Shown here: positions 5,776 to 15,117 of the stretch, in pieces
How positions within the stretch are numbered: position 1 is the stretch's first letter
Layout: the number at the start of each line of letters is the position of its first letter
The notes under the pieces: model-generated
Told to the model about the DNA's origin: nothing
Seen by the model: only the letters and a program-made list of their open reading frames with translations
Database searches by the model: none
Translations under genes and position numbers: made by a program
Assembly: GCA_013696015.1 (NCBI GenBank)
Contig: JACCZI010000130.1
Location: 1 to 16,799, forward strand
Source of the DNA: Nocardioidaceae bacterium
GTDB lineage: Bacteria > Actinomycetota > Actinomycetes > Propionibacteriales > Nocardioidaceae
Reading direction: 5' to 3'
Length of the DNA: 16,799 bases

Positions 5776-6782
5776 CGGACCGGCACCGAGTCGTCGACAT
5801 GAACGCATGCGGCAGCGCGACCGGGACCGGCTGGGAGCAATCGGACGTCCACGGTCGGGCACACCGGCAACGCAACAGGACAGCGAGGATGGAACGGGCA
5901 CCCACTGGGCAGATCACCTGGGAACGGTGGGTCGCCGGCGAGGCCGGAGGGCGCGTAGCGCGATGCCCGGTCGCCGATAGTGGGAAACGCACCAGACAGG
6001 GCTCGGGTGTACGGGTGCTCAGGGCTTGCGAACACATCGCGCGCCGGCCCCTGTTCGATGATCCGGCCGGCGTACATGACGGCCACCCGGTCGCAGGTGG
6101 TGGCGAGCACTGACAGGTCGTGACTGATGATGAGTACCGCCATCGACCGTTCCCGTGCGATGCCGGTCAACAGCTCCAGGATCTGCGCCTGCACCATGAC
6201 GTCGAGTGCGGTGGTGGGCTCGTCGGCTACCAGGATCTGCGGATCGCACGACAAGGCAAGCGCGATCATCACGCGCTGCTTCTGCCCTCCCGACAGCTGA
6301 TGCGGATAGGCGTTCGCATGTCGGGCCGGTAGCCCCACCTGGTCGAGCAGCTGCCGCACCTTGCCGGCCGCACTCTGCTCGGTGGCCCTCGAATCGTGAA
6401 GGAAGATCGGCTCGGCGAGCTGCTTACCGATCTGCTGGATGGGGTTGAGAGAGTGCAGGGCGCCCTGAAACACAACCGAGGCGACACCCCACCGGACCGC
6501 ACGGATCCGACCCCAGGGCATCGTCAGGACGTTCTCCCCGTCGAGCAGCACCTCTCCGGTCACCGTCGCCGTCTTCGGGAAGAGCCGAAGCACCGTCGAG
6601 ATCAGGGTCGACTTCCCGCACCCGGACTCACCCGCGACACCCACCACCTCCCCGGCGACCACACAGAGGTCGACCCCGCGTACGGCGGGGACCGGACCCT
6701 CTGCCGTTCGATACGTCAGGTGAACGTCCCGCATCTCCAACCGGGCCGGATCACTCACCGGGTCCCGCACCGGGTCGCTCAC
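5772..6782 (-). CDS. Oligo/dipeptide-type ABC transporter ATPase (DppD/OppD-like)
   Basis: 336 residues. Walker A GESGCGKST (51-59), Q-loop region VVFQGALHSLNPIQQIG, signature QLSGGQKQRVMIALALS, Walker B ILVADEPTTALDV and switch ISHD are all present. The C-terminal oligo_HPY extension has YTRALSGAFPT and CPFHPRCPVALPVC. The GTG start at 6782 overlaps the preceding permease stop as GTGA. A second near-identical GTG context lies 24 bp downstream (6758) because the N-terminus repeats SDPV/SDPA, so either could be used. The gene is the fourth of five in a tightly joined transporter operon. It partners the next ATPase on the cytoplasmic face of the permeases. Confidence 0.93.
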   Translation of the reverse strand: MSDPVRDPVSDPARLEMRDVHLTYRTAEGPVPAVRGVDLCVVAGEVVGVAGESGCGKSTLISTVLRLFPKTATVTGEVLLDGENVLTMPWGRIRAVRWGVASVVFQGALHSLNPIQQIGKQLAEPIFLHDSRATEQSAAGKVRQLLDQVGLPARHANAYPHQLSGGQKQRVMIALALSCDPQILVADEPTTALDVMVQAQILELLTGIARERSMAVLIISHDLSVLATTCDRVAVMYAGRIIEQGPARDVFASPEHPYTRALSGAFPTIGDRASRYAPSGLAGDPPFPGDLPSGCPFHPRCPVALPVCPTVDVRLLPAGPGRAAACVHVDDSVPVR

Positions 6783-7711
6783 CGGTCACTCACTCCCAAC
6801 CGCGGGTTGAGAACGACTTCCAGCGTCCGGCCGATCAGCGTGAAGGCGAGCACGACCAGAATGACGCACAGGCCCGGCGGAAGCAGGTACCACCAGGCCC
6901 CCGTCGACGCAGCACCCGCACCGGTCGCCTTGTCGAGCATGGTCCCCCACGAGTCGAGGAAGGGATCGCCGAGCCCGAGGAACGCCAGGGTCGTCTCCGA
7001 CAAGATCACGATGGCGACCGTCAGCGTGGTGTTGGCCAGGACCAACGGCATGACGTTGGGCAGCACATGTTTGGTCATCTGCTGCCAGTCACTGTCACCC
7101 AGCACCTTGGCGCGTTCGAGATAGGGCCGGCCCTCCACGCTCAGTGTCTGGGCACGCACCAGACGCGCCGTCCCGGGCCACGAAGTGACCCCGAGCACCA
7201 GCACGATGGTTCCCAGCCCCCGTTGCCCGAGAACGGCGGCCAGCACGACGACCAGCGGGATGAACGGGATCACCAGGAACCAGTCGGTGAGCCGTTGCAG
7301 CAGGCTCCCCACGAAGCCCTGGTAATGACCGCTGCCGACGCCGATCAACGTGCCGAGGACCATCGAGATCAAGGACGCGGCCAACCCGACGATCAGCGAG
7401 GCACGGGCGCCCCAGACCAGCACGGCGAGGACCGACCGGCCGTTCTCGTCCGTCCCGAGCCAAAACGTGCCGTTCGGGCCCTCGAGCGACTCGTTGCCGA
7501 GGGTCTGAGTGATGTCCAGCATCTCGCGCGAGAAGAGCAGCGGCGCACTGATCGCGAGCACGATGAAGACCAACAGGATGCCCAGCCCCGCCACGCCGGC
7601 GCGCTGTTGGAAGAACGCGCGAGCGAAACGCTGCAAGGACTTCTTGCGCCGGGCCCGGGCGATGGCCCGGGTAGACAGGGCAGTCGGCGGCGCATCGGAG
7701 GGCGCGCTCAT
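6779..7711 (-). CDS. ABC transporter permease (DppC/OppC-like)
   Basis: 310 residues. A cytoplasmic N-terminal segment rich in Arg/Lys (RARRKKSLQRFARAF) is followed by about six membrane helices, the first at about 35-60 (VAGLGILLVFIVLAISAPLL). After the periplasmic-type loop with FWLGTDENGRSVLAVLVWG, typical of DppC, come further helices. The EAA coupling motif lies around RPYLERAKVLGDSDWQQMTK and HVLPNVMPLVL, which contacts the ATPases. The ATG at 7711 overlaps the upstream permease stop by ATGA, and its own stop overlaps the next ATPase by GTGA. Length and topology are normal for the family. Confidence 0.93.
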   Translation of the reverse strand: MSAPSDAPPTALSTRAIARARRKKSLQRFARAFFQQRAGVAGLGILLVFIVLAISAPLLFSREMLDITQTLGNESLEGPNGTFWLGTDENGRSVLAVLVWGARASLIVGLAASLISMVLGTLIGVGSGHYQGFVGSLLQRLTDWFLVIPFIPLVVVLAAVLGQRGLGTIVLVLGVTSWPGTARLVRAQTLSVEGRPYLERAKVLGDSDWQQMTKHVLPNVMPLVLANTTLTVAIVILSETTLAFLGLGDPFLDSWGTMLDKATGAGAASTGAWWYLLPPGLCVILVVLAFTLIGRTLEVVLNPRLGVSDR

Positions 7712-8754
7712 GTCCTGATCCTTGGGTCGATCACGGCGATCAGGATGTCGGCGACGATGTTGAACACGATCACCGAGCCGGTGAACACGAGGAACAAGGC
7801 CTGCATCAGCACGTAGTCCTGCTCACTGACCGCCTCGAACGTCAGCAGTCCCAGCCCCGGGTACGAGAACACCGTCTCCACCGTGATAGCTCCGCCGATG
7901 ATGAAGCCGATGTTCAAGAAGATCAGCGTGATCGTGGGCAGCGAGGCGTTGGGCACGGCGTGGCGGCGCCGCACCAAGCGGTCCATCATCCCCTTGGCGC
8001 GCGCCGTCATGAGGTAGTCCTGGCCCAGCTCGTCGACCATCGAGGCGCGCATGATCAGCGAGTACTCGGCGAGGTAGACCGCGGCCAGCGCCGTGGCGGG
8101 CAGGACGGTGTGTTCGGCGATGCTGCCGATGCCCGCGAACGACAGCGGCTCGAGCCCCGAGTCGATGACACCGCCGCTGGGGAAGATTCCGGGCAGGAAA
8201 CCGATGCCGGTCGAGAAGAACAAGATGAGCAGCAGGCCGAGCCAGAACTCCGGAGTGGCATAGAACAACAGGGTGACCGCCGTCGACACCTTGTCGAACC
8301 GTCCACCTCTGTTCCAGCCCGCCTTGATGCCGACCCAGACTCCGATGACGACGGCCACCACCGTTGTGGTCCCCAAGAGGACTATTGTCGGCCAGGCCCG
8401 GCCCGACACGAGGTCCCAGACCGGTTGCCCCTTCCACGACGAGATCCCGTCGAGTGCCAACGGGTCCTTCAGGTAGGCGATGAACTGCTCGGGCAGTGGT
8501 GCGGTCAGCTCGTCTCGGATCCGATCCAAGTCCTCCGGATTGATGCTCCTGACCCCGCGGTAGCGAGCCGCCGGATCGCCCGGCAGCATCCGGAACAGGA
8601 AGAAGTTGAAGAGCAACACGAAGAGCAGGGTCCCCAGGCCGGCAAGCAGTCGGTAGCCGATGAACCTACCGAGCCCTCCCCCTCGCGGGCCGCGAACGCG
8701 GCGCTCGTCTGCCGGATCCGACGCCGCAGGCGCAACTGTCGCCTCGACCGCCAC
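7708..8754 (-). CDS. ABC transporter permease (DppB/OppB-like)
   Basis: 348 residues from a GTG at 8754, three bases after the stop of the solute-binding protein gene. After a basic 30-residue N-terminal tail the first membrane helix (LLAGLGTLLFVLLFNFFLFR) leads into the DppB-typical LPGDPAA segment. Five more helices follow. The EAA loop is present as SLIMRASMVDELGQDYLMTA, then RAKGM, and HAVPNASLPTITLIF. The C-terminus ends in AVIDPRIRT, as in many DppB proteins. It forms the heteromeric channel with the DppC-like permease, whose start overlaps this stop. Confidence 0.93.
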   Translation of the reverse strand: MAVEATVAPAASDPADERRVRGPRGGGLGRFIGYRLLAGLGTLLFVLLFNFFLFRMLPGDPAARYRGVRSINPEDLDRIRDELTAPLPEQFIAYLKDPLALDGISSWKGQPVWDLVSGRAWPTIVLLGTTTVVAVVIGVWVGIKAGWNRGGRFDKVSTAVTLLFYATPEFWLGLLLILFFSTGIGFLPGIFPSGGVIDSGLEPLSFAGIGSIAEHTVLPATALAAVYLAEYSLIMRASMVDELGQDYLMTARAKGMMDRLVRRRHAVPNASLPTITLIFLNIGFIIGGAITVETVFSYPGLGLLTFEAVSEQDYVLMQALFLVFTGSVIVFNIVADILIAVIDPRIRT

Positions 8755-8757
8755 CCG

Positions 8758-10680
8758 CTACTCCACGTCAGCGTCGGTGCCACGACGACTGCGAACGAAC
8801 ATCCACAGCCCGACAGCGGCTAGCACACCCGCTCCCGCCGCACCGCCGATGAGCATCGCATTGCTGTTCGAGTCGTCCGAAGCGGCCGCGCTGCTCGCGC
8901 TCTCGGTCACCGGCTCGATGTTGAGGTACGAGTATGTGCCGTACTGGAAGAGAATCGCACCGTCCGGGTCTGGTTGCGGCACGAAGCCCGTGAAGCGGTC
9001 GGAGCGGTACGCCTGCAGGTAGTCGTAGTACTCGGTGACGATGTAGGCGTTCGCGTCGTAGGCCATCAGCTGCATCTGCTTCACGATCTCTGCCCGAGCG
9101 TCCCGGTCGGTCTCGGTGGACTGCTGCTCGTAGAGGGTGTCGTACTCCTCGTTGCAGTAGAAGCTGTCGTTGAGCCCCGCGCGCACGGTGCCGCGGTCAT
9201 TCTCGTAGCTGAACTGGCCGCAGGTGAACGTCGACAGCTGGTAGTCCGGATCCGGCTCGACGACCCAACCCCACTCGTACATGTCGAACGTGCCCTCACC
9301 GGCGATCTCGTACAGCCGGCCCTCCGAGACGGTCTCGGCGGTCGAGTCGATCCCGATGGCCTCCAGCCAGCCCTGCAGGAACTTGATGGTGGTCTGCGAG
9401 GTCTCGGAGTTCTGTCTGGCGTACAGCGTGTAGACCAGGGGATCCGAGCCGTCGGGCATGGTCCGGATCCCGTCAGGACCCCGCGCGTACCCGGCCTCGT
9501 CAAGGATCCGGTTCGCCTCCTCGGGGTCGTACGTGACCGGCACCTCGGGCTCGGCGTGCTCGGGGTACAGCGGCGGGATCACTGTTGTTCCCGGGCTGCC
9601 CCGGCCGTCAAGCGTGCGATCCACCAACGCCTCCTTGTTGACGGCATGGTGGATTGCGAGGCGCACCTGGGGGTCTTGGAGCGACGGATGCCCGGTCCCG
9701 ATGGGCGTTCCGTCTGTGAGGGCCGCACCGCCGTTGAAGGTCAGGTAGTTGAAGCCGTAGTAGACCGAGGACCGGGCTTCGATGCCCTCGGTGTCCGCCA
9801 GCGAGGTGAAGATGTTGGCGTCGAGGTCGTCGGCGAAGTCGATCTCGCCGTTCTTCAGGGCCTGGACCATGGCGTCGGCGTTGCGGTAGAGCCGGTACTC
9901 GACCCCGTCGATGTTCGGGGCGCCGGCCCAGTAGTCCTCGTTGGCCTCAAACCGGTAGAACTGGCCCTCTCGCGCCTCGGTAAGGATGAACGGGCCGCTG
10001 CCGACCCCGCCCGGAGGGTCGGAGCCCGGCTCGTTGGGATACTGCTCGAGCTCGTCGGCGCCGATCTCGGACCAGATGTGCTCCGGCAGGATCGGCACCG
10101 CCAGCCGCTCCATGAGGGGTGTCGGGTTGTTCAGGGTCATCACGACGGTGCTGTCATCGGTGGCCTCGACCGTCTTGATCTGGGCCACATAGCTGCCGTA
10201 GTTGGTCTTCTCCAGCTGTCCGTCCATGATCCGGTTGAACGTGTACGCCACGTCGTCGGCGGTCAGCGGCTCACCGTCGTGGAAGGTCACGCCCGTCCGG
10301 ATCTGGTAGGTCCAGGTGAGCCCGTCCTCGGACTGCTCCCACGACTCGGCGATTCGCGGAGTCGGCGCGAAGTCGTCGGCCGCATAGCCGGTGAGCCCGT
10401 CGTACATCAGTGCCCACGCTTCGTACGCCGCTGCGGTGATCCCGTTGAACGGGTTCAGGTTGTCGATGTCCTGGAGCACGCCGACCCGGAAGATCACCTC
10501 GTCCGCGTTCGCCACCGAGGTGGCTGCCACCGGCGCCGAGACTGCGCCCAACGCGGCGACGCCGGTGACCAGCGAGGCCGCCAGCAGGCTGCGGGCGATA
10601 CGGTCCGATCTGTGAGCGACTCCCCAGCGAGGCGGCTGCCTCCGGCGGCCCGGCAGGTCCCTTCGTACTCCGAGCTGCAC
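8758..10680 (-). CDS. Family 5 (peptide/nickel-type) extracellular solute-binding protein with C-terminal membrane anchor
   Basis: The SBP_bac_5 domain is clear: FRVGVLQDIDNLNPF, then GLTWTYQIRTGVTFHDGEPL and TADDVAYTFNRIMDG, then LAIHHAVNKEALVDRTLDGR and the domain's later segments. The N-terminus has a hydrophobic signal sequence (LLAASLVTGVAALGAVSAP) ending near SVANA, with no lipobox cysteine. The C-terminus has a second hydrophobic helix (MLIGGAAGAGVLAAVGLWMF), followed by RSRR. So the mature protein would be anchored at the C-terminus rather than by lipid. The start is uncertain: between the GTG at 10680 and a TTG at 10551 inside the signal sequence there is no ATG, GTG or TTG in frame. 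Using 10680 (640 residues) gives a long n-region and a 69-bp overlap with the divergent peptidase gene. It is the first gene of the transporter operon and should deliver substrate to the permeases. Confidence 0.85.
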   Translation of the reverse strand: MQLGVRRDLPGRRRQPPRWGVAHRSDRIARSLLAASLVTGVAALGAVSAPVAATSVANADEVIFRVGVLQDIDNLNPFNGITAAAYEAWALMYDGLTGYAADDFAPTPRIAESWEQSEDGLTWTYQIRTGVTFHDGEPLTADDVAYTFNRIMDGQLEKTNYGSYVAQIKTVEATDDSTVVMTLNNPTPLMERLAVPILPEHIWSEIGADELEQYPNEPGSDPPGGVGSGPFILTEAREGQFYRFEANEDYWAGAPNIDGVEYRLYRNADAMVQALKNGEIDFADDLDANIFTSLADTEGIEARSSVYYGFNYLTFNGGAALTDGTPIGTGHPSLQDPQVRLAIHHAVNKEALVDRTLDGRGSPGTTVIPPLYPEHAEPEVPVTYDPEEANRILDEAGYARGPDGIRTMPDGSDPLVYTLYARQNSETSQTTIKFLQGWLEAIGIDSTAETVSEGRLYEIAGEGTFDMYEWGWVVEPDPDYQLSTFTCGQFSYENDRGTVRAGLNDSFYCNEEYDTLYEQQSTETDRDARAEIVKQMQLMAYDANAYIVTEYYDYLQAYRSDRFTGFVPQPDPDGAILFQYGTYSYLNIEPVTESASSAAASDDSNSNAMLIGGAAGAGVLAAVGLWMFVRSRRGTDADVE

Positions 10681-12750
10681 GGCATCCGGCGCGTCGACAA
10701 CTACGCCTGGCTGCGGGACGTGACCGAGCCGGAGGTGCTGGACCACCTTGCGGCGGAGCGATCCTGGTACGACACGGCCACCGGTCATCTGGGCTCCCTC
10801 ATCGAGACACTCACGGCGGAGATGTCGTCGCGGCTGCCGCCGACCGAGGTGTCGGTCAGGTGGCGGCATGCACGGTTTTCCTACTACACCCGGACCCCGG
10901 AGGGAAGTGAGTACGCCCAACTGATGCGCGATCTCGACCCTTCTGAGCCGGATTTCACGACGGATTCACTCGACTCGTCGCCTTCGAGCAACGGATCCCG
11001 CGGCACTGACAGGACCGAGCAGCTGCTGCTGGACCCGACAGCGCTGGCGCAGGAATCGACGTACGTCGACCTCGGACTGTGCCTGCTGAGCCCGGACGAA
11101 CGGGTGCTGGCGTACTCGGTGGACACCACCGGGGAGGAGGTCTTCGCGCTGCACTTCCGTGACCTCGAGAGCGGTGTTGACCTGCCCGACCGGATCGACC
11201 GCAGCTACTACGGCGGCGCCTGGAGCGCGAACTCGGGGTCCTTCTTCTACACGGTGCACGACGACGTCTACCGGCCGTACCAGGTGTGGCGACACGATCT
11301 CGGCCGTCCGGTCGCTGAGGACGTCTGCGTCTACACCGACGACGACGAGCAGTTCGAGGTCAACCTGCGGTGTTGCCGATCAGGCGACGTCATCGTGATC
11401 TGGTCGGAGAGCCGCGACACCAGCGAGGTATGGCTGGTCGACGCCCATGCCCCGGCAGCTCCGGCGCAGTGCGTCGAGCCGCGACGCAAGGGAGTCGAGT
11501 ACCACTGCGAGCACGCCCGCGGCGCGGACGGCGATGTCGTGCTGGTGGTCACCAACGACGGCGCCACTGAGTTCCGCGCCATGACGGCGCCACTGCACTC
11601 GCCCGGTCGCGAGTCGTGGCGCGAGCTCGTACCCGAACGAGCCGATGAACGGCTCGAGCAGGTGGACGCCTTCGCCGAGCACCTGGTGCTGCGACTGCGG
11701 GCGGCGGGCACACTGCGGCTGCGGGTGGTGCCGCTGGACGGCGCGGAGACCCTGGACCTCGAGCCGTCGTTGCCCGCGGGCAGCCTCGCGCTGGGGCGCA
11801 ACGAGCGGTTCGACGTCACGTACCTCACTGTCGTCGAGCAGAGCCACATCGATCCACCGACCTGGTTCGACGTCGAGCTCGCAACGGGCAAGCGCCAGGT
11901 ACGGCACCGGCAACCGGCGCCCGGGCACGACCCGTCGGTCTATGTGGGGCAGCGGATCTCGGTCGGCGCTGCCGACGGCACGCAGGTCCCGGTGACCATC
12001 GTGCGCCGAGCCGAGGTGCAGCTGGACGGCACGGCACCGGCGCTGATGTACGGCTACGGGGCGTACGAGTCCTGCTTCGAGCCGGAATTTGACCCGGCAC
12101 TGCCGAGCCTGCTGGACCGCGGTGTGGTGTACGTGCACGCGCACGTACGAGGTGGCGGCGAGGGCGGCCGGAGGTGGTGGCTCGACGGTCGGCTGCGGCA
12201 CAAGCAGAACACGTTCACCGATCACGCTGCGGTGGCCGACTCCATCGCAGGCTCGCTTGTCGACGCTGACCGCATCGCGACCCGCGGCCTGTCGGCTGGC
12301 GGACTGCTGCAGGGTGCGGTGTTCTCGCAACGACCCGAACGCTGGCGGGCAGTGGTCGCCGAGGTTCCGTTCGTGGACGTGGTCACGACGATGCTGGACG
12401 ACTCCATCCCGCTCACCGCGGGCGAGTGGGACGAGTGGGGCGATCCACGTCGGGCCGAGGACTTCGGCTGGATGCTCGCGTACTCCCCCTACGACAACCT
12501 GCCGCCGCCGGGCGACCGCCCGGACCTGCTGGTCACCGGTGCCGTGCACGACCCACGTGTGATGGTGTGGGAGCCGGCCAAGTGGGTTGCGGCGCTGCGT
12601 GCCACCGACCCCGACTGGTCACCGCGCTGCGTCTTCCGGTGCGAGGTAGGCGAGGGCGCCCACTCAGGCCCGTCCGGCCGGTATGCCCACCTCCGCTACG
12701 AGGCCGAGGTCTACGCCTGGCTCCTCTCCCACCTCCTCGACCATCCGTGA
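10612..12750 (+). CDS. ptrB: S9A family oligopeptidase B (prolyl oligopeptidase superfamily)
   Basis: 712 residues, the usual length. It is a cytoplasmic serine peptidase that cleaves short peptides, in this subfamily after basic residues. The N-terminal RLPPAARQVPSYSELHG and RVDNYAWLRD match the family start. A seven-bladed propeller (about 75-430) leads to the alpha/beta-hydrolase domain. The catalytic triad is Ser561 in GLSAGGLLQG, Asp647 in VHDPRVMVWEPAKW and His684 in GAHSGPSGR. EVPFVDVVTTMLDDS and AGEWDEWGDP are subfamily hallmarks. A Ser/Asp-rich stretch at about residues 114-133 appears inserted relative to the usual sequence. The GTG at 10612 is the only plausible start, since homology begins within ten residues. 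The stop TGA (12748-12750) lies inside the first 22-bp repeat unit. The gene is divergent from and overlaps the solute-binding protein start region. Confidence 0.93.
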   Translation: MSDSPARRLPPAARQVPSYSELHGIRRVDNYAWLRDVTEPEVLDHLAAERSWYDTATGHLGSLIETLTAEMSSRLPPTEVSVRWRHARFSYYTRTPEGSEYAQLMRDLDPSEPDFTTDSLDSSPSSNGSRGTDRTEQLLLDPTALAQESTYVDLGLCLLSPDERVLAYSVDTTGEEVFALHFRDLESGVDLPDRIDRSYYGGAWSANSGSFFYTVHDDVYRPYQVWRHDLGRPVAEDVCVYTDDDEQFEVNLRCCRSGDVIVIWSESRDTSEVWLVDAHAPAAPAQCVEPRRKGVEYHCEHARGADGDVVLVVTNDGATEFRAMTAPLHSPGRESWRELVPERADERLEQVDAFAEHLVLRLRAAGTLRLRVVPLDGAETLDLEPSLPAGSLALGRNERFDVTYLTVVEQSHIDPPTWFDVELATGKRQVRHRQPAPGHDPSVYVGQRISVGAADGTQVPVTIVRRAEVQLDGTAPALMYGYGAYESCFEPEFDPALPSLLDRGVVYVHAHVRGGGEGGRRWWLDGRLRHKQNTFTDHAAVADSIAGSLVDADRIATRGLSAGGLLQGAVFSQRPERWRAVVAEVPFVDVVTTMLDDSIPLTAGEWDEWGDPRRAEDFGWMLAYSPYDNLPPPGDRPDLLVTGAVHDPRVMVWEPAKWVAALRATDPDWSPRCVFRCEVGEGAHSGPSGRYAHLRYEAEVYAWLLSHLLDHP

Positions 12751-12826
12751 GTTTCCCCCCGACCATCCGTGAGTTTCCGCCCTACGATCCGTGAGTTTCC
12801 GTCCCACGATCAGTGAGTTTCCCCGT
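12739..12826 (+). repeat. 22-bp tandem repeat, four units, TGAGTTTCC subtype
   Basis: Four abutting 22-bp units lie at 12739, 12761, 12783 and 12805. Each centres on ATC(C/A)GTGAGTTTCC; the first two differ at one base and the fourth is the most diverged. The first unit overlaps the end of the oligopeptidase gene and provides its stop codon. The units belong to the same family as those at 775-818 and 12844-12887. Confidence 0.9.
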
Positions 12827-12843
12827 CGGTGACCCTCAAGTTT

Positions 12844-12887
12844 GGGCGAGAAGCCGCGGATGGTTGGGCGAGAAGCCGCGGATAGTC
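12844..12887 (-). repeat. 22-bp tandem repeat, two inverted units, CGGCTTCTC subtype
   Basis: Two abutting 22-bp units (12844-12865 and 12866-12887) read on the minus strand as ATCCGCGGCTTCTCGCCC preceded by AACC or GACT. They are inverted relative to the four units at 12739-12826, across a 17-bp spacer, and lie 17 bp past the uvrB stop. With those units they fill the whole gap between two convergent genes. Confidence 0.9.
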
Positions 12888-12904
12888 GGTGCTGAGGCGA
12901 CCGG

Positions 12905-15007
<2,103 letters not shown>

Positions 15008-15053
15008 GAGTCGAGCGTACGACGACCCCCCGACAGTGTTGTGGCCCCTTCCC

Positions 15054-15107
15054 TCGACTTGTCACTGTCAGGCCAGGCCATGACCTGATGTGACAGTGAC
15101 AAGTCGA
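15054..15107. repeat. Perfect 17-bp inverted repeat between uvrB and the upstream genes
   Basis: TCGACTTGTCACTGTCA (15054-15070) and its exact complement TGACAGTGACAAGTCGA (15091-15107) flank a 20-base loop. It starts 10 bp past the stop of the upstream small gene and ends about 47 bp before uvrB on the minus strand. It could be the terminator of the upstream unit, an operator, or a dispersed palindromic element. No T run follows. Confidence 0.8.
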
Positions 15108-15117
15108 CCAGGTCGGG

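Noticed and set aside
8974..10611. Upstream extension of the oligopeptidase frame to a very long plus-strand protein
   Set aside because: The extension is antisense to the solute-binding protein gene and has no oligopeptidase homology; the family N-terminus begins just after the GTG at 10612.
12739..12887. CRISPR array
   Set aside because: The repeats abut at exactly 22 bp with no spacers, are partly inverted, and no cas genes are present.
15008..15117. SOS or RecA-NDp promoter for uvrB
   Set aside because: No GAAC-N4-GTTC box was found. The TTGTCACTG match has one mismatch and no TAnnnT element at the required distance, so it is not annotated as a promoter.
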